A DNA stretch of 21,499 bases from Methanocorpusculaceae archaeon UBA456 (GTDB taxonomy: Archaea > Halobacteriota > Methanomicrobia > Methanomicrobiales > Methanocorpusculaceae), in the NCBI GenBank assembly GCA_002496395.1, contig DAJQ01000009.1, forward strand, positions 48,681 to 70,179, given 5' to 3'. Shown piece by piece: positions 13,931-21,499 of this stretch (positions are counted from its first letter, which is position 1; each line of letters begins with the position of its first letter). The notes beneath the pieces were generated by a model that was given only the letters and a program-made list of their open reading frames with translations, ran no database searches and was not told the origin of the DNA. The translations under genes were made by a program, and so were the position numbers.

Positions 13931-15310
13931 ATGCGTGCTATACGTCTTCTGCTCAGTCTTATCCTGTTTCTGGCACTCGTCTCTACAGCACAGGCGGTTG
14001 TCACCCTCAACATCTATGTCGAGGATTCTGAAGGGTACCGGATCCCGGATGCGGCTGTCTATGTGAGCGAGAGTTATATCGGGAGCACCAGCTCTAACGG
14101 TTACATCTCTTACACCCATCCGGGAACAGAGAGCTTCATACTCAGGGTCACCAAAAGCGGGTACGAGAGCCGTTCGGTAACCGTCCAGCGATCTGAGACC
14201 AGCCGAACCATAACCCTCACCCGGAGCTCCGCGGTGCTGACCGTTCTTGTCTATGACGAGAACATCGCCCCGCTCAGAAATGCGATCGTCAGGGTCGTTG
14301 GGTCTTCATCAGAGAAGACCGAAGAGACCGGATCAAATGGAAAAGCGGTCTTTTCCCTTGCCGATGGGGAAACCTACCAGATCTTCATTTCGGCCCTCGA
14401 CTACCGTGATGCGGAGACCCAGGTTCAGCTCACGGGAGCATCCCGTGAGATCTCGGTTGTGATGGAACGGGGAGACCGGTTTGCATTCCGGATCACCGAT
14501 GAGAAGACCGGGAGTCCCATCCAGGGGGCAGAGATCACGCTGGATGGAATTGTCCGTGGCACGACACGGGATGATGGTATCTTCTCCTATAATCTCAGGA
14601 AGGGCTATGAATACCTGATAGAAGTGAAAAAACCCGAATACCGCCCGTACTCGATACGGCAGTATATCACCGGCGATCAGCAGGTCCTCTCGATTGCACT
14701 CTCAAAAGACTACTACTCTCCCTTCGTCTCCGTCTTTGATCCAGAACGGAAGGTGGTTGAGGGGGCAGATATCTATCTGGATGGCACCCTGCTTGGGAAG
14801 ACCGATGGGTATGGCAGGGCATCTCTTGGAAGCCTGACCGCAGGAAGCTACCTCCTTGAGATCAGAAAGAACGGCTTCGAACCATATAGCCGCGAGATCA
14901 CCATCTCGGACGGATCAATCGATTTTGCTGTTGATCTCTCCTATTCGTCGGTGTCTGTCAGGGTGCTGGTCGCCGATGCCTCCCACTCGGTCATCTCCGG
15001 AGCAATCGTCTCTGCCGGTGGCGTTGTCCAGGGAACAACAGACGAATCCGGCCTCCTCTTTATAACCCTTCAACCTGGCTCGGAATATCTCCTCTCTGCG
15101 GCAAAGGACGGGTACCGTGAGGGGAGCGCAAAACTCATCGTGCCGGTGGACAGTCGTCAGGAATCTGTTACCATCACGCTTGAATCACAGATAAACCCTG
15201 TTTTAATCGGCGGCATCGTGCTGGTGTTGATCATCATTGCAGGGGGCGCCTATCTCGTCAGGATGAGGATGCAGAAGGGAAAGCAGATTAAAAAATTCAA
15301 AAGCTGGTAA
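13931..15310 (+). CDS. Secreted membrane-anchored PEGA/carboxypeptidase-regulatory repeat protein
   Basis: A 459-residue surface protein with a signal peptide (cleavage after AQA, about residue 22). About five repeats of 75-85 residues follow, of the PEGA / CarboxypepD_reg beta-sandwich type. Each carries a variant of GAxIYLDGTLLGKTDGYGRA...GSYLLEIRKNGFEPYSREI. A single C-terminal membrane helix (about 424-443, IGGIVLVLIIIAGGAYLV) and a basic cytosolic tail (RMRMQKGKQIKKFKSW) fix it with the repeats outside the cell. It starts 28 bases after deoA, so it may share its transcript, and it ends at a T7 terminator. Such repeats are generally protein- or glycan-binding; no specific function can be named. 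Confidence 0.8.
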   Translation: MRAIRLLLSLILFLALVSTAQAVVTLNIYVEDSEGYRIPDAAVYVSESYIGSTSSNGYISYTHPGTESFILRVTKSGYESRSVTVQRSETSRTITLTRSSAVLTVLVYDENIAPLRNAIVRVVGSSSEKTEETGSNGKAVFSLADGETYQIFISALDYRDAETQVQLTGASREISVVMERGDRFAFRITDEKTGSPIQGAEITLDGIVRGTTRDDGIFSYNLRKGYEYLIEVKKPEYRPYSIRQYITGDQQVLSIALSKDYYSPFVSVFDPERKVVEGADIYLDGTLLGKTDGYGRASLGSLTAGSYLLEIRKNGFEPYSREITISDGSIDFAVDLSYSSVSVRVLVADASHSVISGAIVSAGGVVQGTTDESGLLFITLQPGSEYLLSAAKDGYREGSAKLIVPVDSRQESVTITLESQINPVLIGGIVLVLIIIAGGAYLVRMRMQKGKQIKKFKSW

Positions 15311-15325
15311 CCTTATACACTCATT

Positions 15326-15341
15326 CTCCCCCCTTTTTTTC
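15326..15341 (+). terminator. T7 terminator after the PEGA gene
   Basis: CTCCCCCC followed by seven T, 16-30 bases after the stop codon. Confidence 0.6.
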
Positions 15342-15362
15342 TCAAACAGGTCAAAAATCACA

Positions 15363-15373
15363 AATTATTAAAT
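15363..15373 (+). promoter_or_regulatory. TATA box of the VWA gene
   Basis: AATTATTAAAT lies about 28 bases before the ATG at 15397, which suggests a separate, essentially leaderless transcript. Confidence 0.45.
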
Positions 15374-15396
15374 ACCGGAATCGGTGACTCTATGAT

Positions 15397-18300
15397 ATGA
15401 ACTCACCATCCCGGCTGCTCATTCTTCTTCTCATCATCGCAGCAGCCGGAGCAGTTCCGGCAACAGCCCTGCTTCCTGATGAGATCATCATCACAACCGA
15501 TACGGCATGGGTGGTAGCGGGATCAGGAACGGCCGCAACACTGACGGCAGTGGTCTATAACCAGAGCATGCCTCTCTCCGGTGTTCTGCTCACCTTCTCG
15601 GTCCTTGATCCAATAACCGGGTCTCTCACAAACCCCTCTCCCACAACCGATGGTGCAGGGAGGGGCACCGTCTCCTTCCTCCCCGGTACAACAAGCGGGA
15701 ATGCCACCATCAGGGTGGAGGCATGGTATCCGGCAGGGGATGGGATGGAGTCGATCGAAGCTCACTTCATCCAGTCTATCGATCACGGGGAACCTGTTGC
15801 AATCGATTCTCTCTCCTATCCGCAGAAGGCATCTCTTGGCTCAACCGTGCCGATCTCCATTCTGCTCATAGATGCCTATGGGAACCCTGTTGATAACCGG
15901 AGGGAGACGGCACTATCGCTTCCTCCAGAGCAGGTGGCATTGACGGTCACCTCACCCGGAGGTGGCGCGGTCTTCCTGCATGCAGGTGAAACCAGCGCAA
16001 CCGTCTCTGTCCCGGTAGATGCAGAGGGCTTTGTGAATACAAGCCTCCGTCTTGAAACAGAACCCGTTGATCATCTCATCCTGATCGATCCATCCCCACC
16101 ACTCATCCCGTCCCGGTGGATCACAATCACCGCAATTGCTGATGGGATCCCGCACTCTGTAGTACGTCATCCCCCTACATCTCCCCTCCATGCTCCGGCA
16201 GATGGCGCACAGAAGATAGATCTCTCGTATATTTTTAATGATGAATATGGAAACCCTGCAGGAAACCGATCCATTCAGTTCACCGCAACCACCGGCACCG
16301 GAACAACCACTGCATTGTATTCCACAAGCAGTGCCGGTGAGATCCGGATCAGCTATGGGCCTATGCTCACCGTTGGGGAGGTGATCATCACCTGCACCGC
16401 CGTTGATAACGAAGCTGTCCATGATACCGTGGTTCTTCAGTTCTACCATACCGAGCCGGTGGCGATGCTCCTCACCGCAAATCCCCAGGTGATACCAAGT
16501 GCGGACGTGGATTCCGGCATTTTGGCTGATATCCGGGCAAAGGTGATCGATGCACGGGGAAACCCGGTGCCGGGTGAGAGGGTCAGCTTCTCTCTCCAGT
16601 CGGTTGATTGTGGCGCCTACATCACCACAAGCAATGCATCCCTGGATGGAACAGAAGCAGTCACCAACGAAGACGGCCTTGCGATCGTGCGCTTCTCCCC
16701 CGCAGGATTCACCACCGATCCCGATCACCCCGGGTATAGTAAGAATGCAACCGGCACCGCCATCATAGCAGCAGACTGGGAAGGTGAGGAGAAAGTGGTC
16801 TCTGTTATCTGGAAGAACTATCCCTTCCTGAGCATCAGCACCAAGGTCGAACCGGAGACGGTTGCCGTAAACGAGACGATCAATGTGACAGTCACAATTA
16901 TTGGTGACGGGTGGGCGCTCCAGCCAGATCCCGTCGATGTGGTGCTTGTCATCGATACATCAGGCAGTATGGCGGGAACGGACGTGTCGCCGAACCGGAT
17001 GGAAGCTGCCAGAAATGCAGCGAAAGAATTCGTCTCGCAGATGGATCTGGAATCGGGGAGAGACCGTGTTGCGGTGGCATCCTTCTCCTCCGCTGTCACC
17101 ATCCACCAGCCGCTCACCGATGATCAGGCTACCGTGAACGCTGCAATCGATGGCCTGACAGCGAACGGAGCGACCATTATGCGGCGCGGATATTACGAAG
17201 GTATCCGGCACCTGAAAGAGGAGGGGAGGCCCGGAGCAGTGAAGGCGGTGATCCTGATGGGGGATGGGGACTGGAACCTCCATGGTTCTCCGCTTGCAAA
17301 AGGGATCGGCTATCCGGATACTGATCCAGATCAATCTGTCCGATATCAGAGTTATGCGACCACGTACGGCATCGCCCTTTCAGCATATCCGTGGAGCGGG
17401 TCAACATATGATTTCTCAAACGAAGGGTATGAGTGGTACAGCGATCTCCCTGAGCCAAAAGGAAGACCTGATACAGAATACTCGTGGTTCCGAAGGTATC
17501 CAGTTAACGACTGGCGGCAAGGCTCCGTCTCCCTTGACGGGCAGTATACCAACCAGAACATGTCAGTCTATGCGATGAGCGGCTCGCCTGAAGAACAGGT
17601 GCGGGTGTATACTATCGGGTTTGCCGAAACCCTCAACCCGAGGGTGGTGCAGGATATCACCATCCTCTCGGAAGCAACCGGTGGCAGCTATATCTGGGCA
17701 GGCAATGAAGAGGATTTAACAGCTGTCTATACACAGATTGCAGGTGAGCTGATCACAGAAGCCGGGGTAAATACCACGCTTCATCTCTCCCATGACAATA
17801 TCGTGATTAACATGACCCCCTTCCAGGGAGGCGATCTCTTCGAGTATGTTCCAGAGACCCTGGTATCGCACTACAATACGAAGGAAGAGGATATTGTGTG
17901 GGTTGAGGGCTATCCACAGGAGATTGACCAGACCAATGACTGGTTCGGGATCACCCCGCCAGCTGAAAATGCCCCCGCATATACGCTCTCCTTTGATATC
18001 GGCACCATCTATCTCCATGATATCTGGCAGGCAGAATACCGGCTCCGCCTCAAAAAAGACGGAACCTTCGAACTCTTTGGACCTGCCGCATCGGTCAGTT
18101 TCGAAGGAGATACCCTCACCCTCCCGACAACCCTCATCAGTGTCATACCGCCGATAGAAGTTATCGGGCTGGATCAGCCGGTACTTGAGATGAAGAATCT
18201 CAGGTCGACCGCGCCCGGTCCCGTGACCGATATCCTCCCCATCGCCTGGGATCTCAACTATAGCGGGACTGGAAGGGTAACACAAGAGATCAGGTATACG

Positions 18301-18552
18301 GTCGTCGATCCGATGTTCTATCAGAGATTCCAGGAGACCGGCCCTTATGAGTGGACGGTGGCGGGCACAGTGTATTCGGATAACGGCCCCCTGGAATCCA
18401 GAAATCAACAGTACTCAATCGATGTATCAGGGCTCTCCGGTATCTGCCTGGTGAAGGTGCACGCATCGGCGCCGGGATCCCCGGACAGTGACATTGAGAT
18501 GATGGTGGAGATCGGCCGTGATTTTGATCAGGCATATATCAGAATCGAGTGA
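15397..18552 (+). CDS. Large secreted von Willebrand A protein with Big_1-like repeats
   Basis: A 1051-residue exported protein: signal peptide at 1-25 (ending PATA), then about four invasin/Big_1-like beta domains (30-485; recurring DxYGNPV...R and DGxGxxTVSF/AxVRF motifs). A VWA domain begins near 514 with a complete MIDAS: D520-T-S-G-S524 (DTSGSM), T593 and D623 (ILMGDGDWN). Between the MIDAS Asp and the next core strand (VRVYTIGFAE, about 735) lies an insert of roughly 100 residues rich in Tyr, Trp, Ser and Gly. A further beta-rich region (790-1051) follows. There is no C-terminal membrane helix or PGF motif, so the mature protein is either released or held by partners. Adhesion or metal-dependent ligand binding is inferred from the family. 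Confidence 0.85.
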   Translation: MNSPSRLLILLLIIAAAGAVPATALLPDEIIITTDTAWVVAGSGTAATLTAVVYNQSMPLSGVLLTFSVLDPITGSLTNPSPTTDGAGRGTVSFLPGTTSGNATIRVEAWYPAGDGMESIEAHFIQSIDHGEPVAIDSLSYPQKASLGSTVPISILLIDAYGNPVDNRRETALSLPPEQVALTVTSPGGGAVFLHAGETSATVSVPVDAEGFVNTSLRLETEPVDHLILIDPSPPLIPSRWITITAIADGIPHSVVRHPPTSPLHAPADGAQKIDLSYIFNDEYGNPAGNRSIQFTATTGTGTTTALYSTSSAGEIRISYGPMLTVGEVIITCTAVDNEAVHDTVVLQFYHTEPVAMLLTANPQVIPSADVDSGILADIRAKVIDARGNPVPGERVSFSLQSVDCGAYITTSNASLDGTEAVTNEDGLAIVRFSPAGFTTDPDHPGYSKNATGTAIIAADWEGEEKVVSVIWKNYPFLSISTKVEPETVAVNETINVTVTIIGDGWALQPDPVDVVLVIDTSGSMAGTDVSPNRMEAARNAAKEFVSQMDLESGRDRVAVASFSSAVTIHQPLTDDQATVNAAIDGLTANGATIMRRGYYEGIRHLKEEGRPGAVKAVILMGDGDWNLHGSPLAKGIGYPDTDPDQSVRYQSYATTYGIALSAYPWSGSTYDFSNEGYEWYSDLPEPKGRPDTEYSWFRRYPVNDWRQGSVSLDGQYTNQNMSVYAMSGSPEEQVRVYTIGFAETLNPRVVQDITILSEATGGSYIWAGNEEDLTAVYTQIAGELITEAGVNTTLHLSHDNIVINMTPFQGGDLFEYVPETLVSHYNTKEEDIVWVEGYPQEIDQTNDWFGITPPAENAPAYTLSFDIGTIYLHDIWQAEYRLRLKKDGTFELFGPAASVSFEGDTLTLPTTLISVIPPIEVIGLDQPVLEMKNLRSTAPGPVTDILPIAWDLNYSGTGRVTQEIRYTVVDPMFYQRFQETGPYEWTVAGTVYSDNGPLESRNQQYSIDVSGLSGICLVKVHASAPGSPDSDIEMMVEIGRDFDQAYIRIE

Positions 18553-18564
18553 TCGCACCAGATA

Positions 18565-18575
18565 CACAAAAAACG
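18565..18575 (-). terminator. T-tract terminator of tRNA-Arg
   Basis: The minus strand has TTTTTTGTGT a few bases after the tRNA 3' end (A-run at 18568-18573 on the plus strand). Confidence 0.5.
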
Positions 18576-18577
18576 AA

Positions 18578-18649
18578 CGGATCCACCGGGAATCGAACCC
18601 GGGTCCTTGGGTTCGAAGCCCAAGAGGATATCCTCTACCCCATAGATCC
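18578..18649 (-). tRNA. tRNA-Arg (TCG)
   Basis: Minus-strand cloverleaf: acceptor GGATCTA/TGGATCC (one T-G pair), D arm with GGGGTAGAGGATATCCTC, anticodon stem TTGGG/CCCAA with loop CTTCGAA (anticodon TCG at 18614-18616), and T arm CCGGGTTCGATTCCCGG. Discriminator G, no encoded CCA, no intron. Confidence 0.95.
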
Positions 18650-18804
18650 AGTTTGCTATAGAGTATACGCAGAAATCCTATTTCAATGCTGAGGAAGAGA
18701 AAACCTGCCGTCTTCAACCATGACCTCTGTATCCTCCGGTGGTCTTCCACCCCTCCCCTCATCAATCCCTCACTCTTTTTCATCTCTTCCGCCGATATGA
18801 TCCT

Positions 18805-19245
18805 ATGGTGTTATCAGCGGGAGTGATCCGAAACAGGCTTGGTGATGACAGCAGAGACGGTGATCTGGTGATCCGTCCCTTTGACGATGCCTGCCTCCAG
18901 CCCGCCTCCTATGATCTCAGGGTGGCAGAAGAGTCAAATCTCATCCGGGGACAGTGTACGCTGGTTCCTACACTCGAATGGGTGGAGCTGCCTTCCGATA
19001 TCGCCGCCACCCTCAGGGGCCGCTCCTCCTATGGAAGGCGGGGTCTCCTCCTCGGCGCAGGATATGTCGATCCCGGATTCCGGGGCCAGCTCACCCTCTG
19101 CTGCACGAATATGGGAAATGAAGATATTCTGGTTCCCCGAAACACCCGGATCGTCCAGATGGTCTTCCATGAGGTCATCGGCGGGGACGAACTCTATTCA
19201 GGGCGGTACCAGGACAGCGAGGGTATAGTGCATGCGCGAGACTGA
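18805..19245 (+). CDS. dUTPase/dCTP-deaminase superfamily protein, dUTPase-like active site
   Basis: A 146-residue protein of the trimeric dUTPase/Dcd fold, shorter than classical Dcd (about 190-200). Dcd-like features are LQPASYDLRV (31-40), RGRSSYGRRGL (71-81) and the C-terminal GRYQDSEG. Its third motif, AGYVDPGFRGQLTLCCTN (85-102), keeps the dUTPase catalytic Asp (D89). It has Cys (C99) where dCTP deaminases carry the catalytic Glu of LEFYN. From this I infer a dUTPase (dUTP to dUMP, feeding thymidylate synthase), not a dCTP deaminase; automatic annotation would probably call it dcd. ATG 18805 is preferred over one at 18739. It overlaps nrpR by 14 bases, a tight two-gene operon. Confidence 0.8.
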   Translation: MVLSAGVIRNRLGDDSRDGDLVIRPFDDACLQPASYDLRVAEESNLIRGQCTLVPTLEWVELPSDIAATLRGRSSYGRRGLLLGAGYVDPGFRGQLTLCCTNMGNEDILVPRNTRIVQMVFHEVIGGDELYSGRYQDSEGIVHARD

Positions 19246-20191
19246 TCCGGGAACCGAACGCAAATGCCTTGAGATCCTCAGGATTCTCAGGGATTCGCGG
19301 GATCCCATGGGTGCAAAACACCTCTCCGAACGGATGGCCGAACAGGGTTTTGTCCTCTCCGATCGGGCGGTCCAGTACTATCTCCATCACCTCGATGAAC
19401 TCGGTTTCACCCGGAAGATCGGGAACCGGGGGCGGGTCCTGACCAACCTCGGGATTGCAGAAAGCGAAAGCGCACTTGTTGGGGATCGGATCGGCTTTGT
19501 CATCTCACGGCTTGAGAGGCTTGCCTTCAGGAGCACACTAGATCCGGCAACATGTACCGGCGATGTCGCCTATAACCTCTCCTATGTGAGAAACGAGGAT
19601 CTTGACGCAGTCCGAACGGCCTTTGATGAGGTAATCTCTGCGAACATCGGCTTCTTTGGAACCTATGCCGAGACCACAAACGACCCACGGGTTCCAAAAG
19701 GGCATACCGGTTTCATGACCGTCTGTAGTATCACGATGGACGGTATCTTCCAGCATAACGGCATCCCTGTCAGGATGGCATATGGGGGTTGTCTCAACCA
19801 CAAACAGCGCATCCCTCTGGGTTTTAACCACCTGATTGGGTATAAGGGCACAACAATCGATCCGCTTCAGCTCTTCCTGTATGCTGAGATGGCTTCAATA
19901 GGCAACCTGATCCGGACAGGAGACGGGGTTGCCCTTGCCAATGTCAGGAATATTCCGACAACTGCCATGGGGAAAGCCGACGAGATCATGGAGTCGCTCA
20001 GGCAGAACGGATTCCATCTTCCTGTTGCAGCAGGCGAAGGTGTCATGAATGTCCCAAAAGATCCCTATCAGTCATCCATTGTTATCTACAGCGCGATGAA
20101 CCTGATCGGCAGGGCATATGAATCCGGTATCAGAATGAAGACAGAGATTGGGGCGGGAACAATACCGATATCCCGGATCCTCTCAGAATAA
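19232..20191 (+). CDS. nrpR: NrpR-type transcriptional repressor, single regulatory domain
   Basis: In methanogens NrpR represses nitrogen-assimilation genes and is released by 2-oxoglutarate. This 319-residue protein has a winged helix (about 11-70: ILRILRDSRDPMGAKHLSERM, then SDRAVQYYLHHLDELGFTRK) and one NrpR/DUF128 domain (about 80-318: RIGFVISRLERLAF, VPKGHTGFMTVCSITMDGIF, RMAYGGCLNHKQRIPLGF, YKGTTIDPLQLF, GAGTIPISRIL). The Methanococcus protein has two such domains in one chain; here it is the split, single-domain type, which may need a second NrpR elsewhere. No nitrogen genes are adjacent; the overlap with the dUTPase-like gene implies co-transcription. DNA target and effector are inferred from the family. 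Confidence 0.88.
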   Translation: MRETDPGTERKCLEILRILRDSRDPMGAKHLSERMAEQGFVLSDRAVQYYLHHLDELGFTRKIGNRGRVLTNLGIAESESALVGDRIGFVISRLERLAFRSTLDPATCTGDVAYNLSYVRNEDLDAVRTAFDEVISANIGFFGTYAETTNDPRVPKGHTGFMTVCSITMDGIFQHNGIPVRMAYGGCLNHKQRIPLGFNHLIGYKGTTIDPLQLFLYAEMASIGNLIRTGDGVALANVRNIPTTAMGKADEIMESLRQNGFHLPVAAGEGVMNVPKDPYQSSIVIYSAMNLIGRAYESGIRMKTEIGAGTIPISRILSE

Positions 20192-20239
20192 ACCGGTGCT
20201 GCACTGCGAACAGGAGCACCAACTTCTTCTCTTCCTGTC

Positions 20240-21499
20240 CTATATCCAGGTGATCCCGTCATCATCGTCATCGGATTGTTGATCCGTTGACGAACTCCCG
20301 CCGATGACCACAAACCTGGAGCGGCTCTTCACCTCATCACGCGGCCGGGGCAGATTTCGGTTGTCACGACCGCCTGCCAGATCATCTTTTGGGGCAGGCT
20401 GTTTTCCAACCCTGATCGATCCCGATCGACCGAAGTATGCGGAATCGTCAGGCCTCGCGGTGTTGCTAACACCAACACGCCCCCTTCCGATCAGCGCATC
20501 ATCATTTGGCCGTGAAGATGCTTTCCTGAGCTTGATCTCTCCTCCCTCAAAGGTGGTATCGCTTGGACGGGAGAAGTGGGATTTCAGGGCGACTGCCTTT
20601 GCCTCAAACGAATCATCCCGTGCACGGACATTTGAGGGGAGAGAGAAGGCACCCTGTGCGGGATCAACTTCATACCGCCCCCTCTCGGTTGGGCCATCCT
20701 TCATCCGGATGGAACCAGCATCCATCGAACGGTCATTCGGCTTCACCGGGCCACCGATCATCGTCTGGCGCGAGATATCTGCTATCTCTTTTGCCTGCCT
20801 GCCGGGGAGAGAGAGCATCTTCTCCTTCGCTGCTCCTCCGCGCTCTGGAAGGATCATTCCCTCCTCCTTTGCTGCAAAAACGCCCTCTGGCTGGCTGCTC
20901 CACTCCTGCCATCCAGGTGTTTCTGCTGAAAGAGGCTCACTGGATTGTTCCTCTCGAAAAAACCGTTGACTCTCGTCAGGGATGAACTGTACTTCATCCT
21001 CTTCCTCATCCCAGATATCATCTTTCTGGAGAAGGGCTGCACGTTCAGCCCGTTCCCGTGCGACCCGCTCCATCTCTTCTTTCTCCCGCATATATTCCTC
21101 CTGCTCTAATCTTAGGGCTTCCTCACGCATCCTCTCCTCTCGCTCCTCCTCGCGGCAGGTATCCCGTATCTCTTTCAACTCATTGATCCTCGGGATATTT
21201 TTAATCCCGGCGAGGACGATGATCACGCCGACATATTTTGTGCTCAGCACCGGGTAATCGCCGGCACGCATCTCAAGACCGCTGATGCTCCGGTCAATCC
21301 ATTTCCTGACATTCTGAAACCCTTTCATCGAGAGCTCTTCTGATGGTCCTGCGATCAGGATGAGAGCTTTGTCTGCACTGGTCAGATCGCAGGGAACTGA
21401 TATCTCCTGGTAGATCGCCCGCTTTGCAAGCTCAACCACCCGGGATGCCCGGAGATGCCCCTCTTCAAAAGCTGAATAATCTCTCTTCAGTCTGTTCAG
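20240..21499 (-). CDS. Tubulin/FtsZ-family (CetZ-like) protein, C-terminal part, with long repeat tail
   Basis: The minus-strand frame is open to the window edge, so the N-terminal GTPase domain lies outside. The visible 419 residues start LNRLKRDYSAFEEGHLRASR and continue with a tubulin/FtsZ C-terminal domain: AIYQEISVPCDLTSADKALI, LIAGPSEELSMKGFQNVRKW, GDYPVLSTKYVGVIIVLAGI and IPRINELKEI. Then come a highly charged coiled coil of about 50 residues (REEEREERMREEALRLEQEE...), an acidic stretch DIWDEEEDEVQF, and a basic tail with 19-20-residue repeats. The end is DDDDDGITWI. The CetZ-type assignment rests on the APCD/IAGP/IPRI pattern. Role in cell shape or division is inferred. No GTP-binding motif can be checked here. 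Confidence 0.8.
   Translation of the reverse strand: MNRLKRDYSAFEEGHLRASRVVELAKRAIYQEISVPCDLTSADKALILIAGPSEELSMKGFQNVRKWIDRSISGLEMRAGDYPVLSTKYVGVIIVLAGIKNIPRINELKEIRDTCREEEREERMREEALRLEQEEYMREKEEMERVARERAERAALLQKDDIWDEEEDEVQFIPDESQRFFREEQSSEPLSAETPGWQEWSSQPEGVFAAKEEGMILPERGGAAKEKMLSLPGRQAKEIADISRQTMIGGPVKPNDRSMDAGSIRMKDGPTERGRYEVDPAQGAFSLPSNVRARDDSFEAKAVALKSHFSRPSDTTFEGGEIKLRKASSRPNDDALIGRGRVGVSNTARPDDSAYFGRSGSIRVGKQPAPKDDLAGGRDNRNLPRPRDEVKSRSRFVVIGGSSSTDQQSDDDDDGITWI
20328..20743 (-). repeat. Degenerate 19-20-residue coding repeat in the CetZ-like tail
   Basis: The motif [RK]-P-x-D-[DST]-x-x-x-x-G recurs: KPNDRSMDAG, RARDDSFEA, RPSDTTFEGG, RPNDDALIGRG, RPDDSAYFGRSG, APKDDLAGG, RPRDEV. The distances between the P-x-D aspartates are 39 (two units), 19, 19, 19, 20 and 16 residues. 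Confidence 0.75.

Noticed and set aside
18427..18783. 118-residue minus-strand ORF
   Set aside because: It reads straight through tRNA-Arg and the antisense of the VWA gene end.

Overview
The window looks like a chromosomal segment of a methanogenic archaeon, most likely order Methanomicrobiales. The grounds are a PGF-CTERM S-layer protein with a DUF3821-like N-terminus, a methanogen-type thymidylate synthase, AMP phosphorylase, an NrpR-type nitrogen regulator, a Nop5-fibrillarin pair, archaeal Cbf5, and archaeal TATA boxes with T-tract terminators. The taxon is inferred from gene content and was not checked by a search.

Layout. (1) 1-1283, minus strand: hemD followed by cbf5, which runs off the left edge. 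(2) 1348-3491: a TctA-like (COG1784) permease converging on a calcium/sodium-type antiporter. (3) 3546-5035: nop5-flpA, the protein core of the C/D-box 2'-O-methylation RNP, divergent from the antiporter across one self-complementary TATA box. (4) 5036-7845: a small accessory island. It holds a hicB-like antitoxin gene broken by an 11-bp tandem duplication, a tiny ORF containing a (GA)10 microsatellite, a DUF1614 membrane protein, an orphan antitoxin-like ORF and an intact MntA-HepT toxin-antitoxin pair. A pair of inverted 26-bp repeats brackets most of it, and a tRNA-Gln gene lies just beyond. (5) 8059-8820: thymidylate synthase, minus strand. (6) 9198-11801: the S-layer gene with a strong promoter, a long leader and a hairpin just before the ribosome binding site, followed by an orphan VapB-like antitoxin. 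(7) 12364-13902: AMP phosphorylase. (8) 13931-18552: two envelope genes, a PEGA-like repeat membrane protein and a 1051-residue secreted von Willebrand A protein. (9) tRNA-Arg, then a dUTPase/dCTP-deaminase-family gene overlapping an nrpR-like regulator. (10) 20240 to the right edge, minus strand: the C-terminal part of a tubulin/FtsZ-family (CetZ-like) protein with a coiled coil and a 19-20-residue repeat tail.

Functional themes are RNA modification (Cbf5, Nop5, fibrillarin), pyrimidine deoxynucleotide supply (thymidylate synthase and a dUTPase-like enzyme), nucleotide salvage (AMP phosphorylase), the cell envelope (S-layer, PEGA, VWA) and toxin-antitoxin modules, several of them decayed or orphaned. 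The parts most worth a second look are the bracketed toxin-antitoxin island, the tubulin-family repeat tail and the dUTPase-like protein that has lost the deaminase glutamate.
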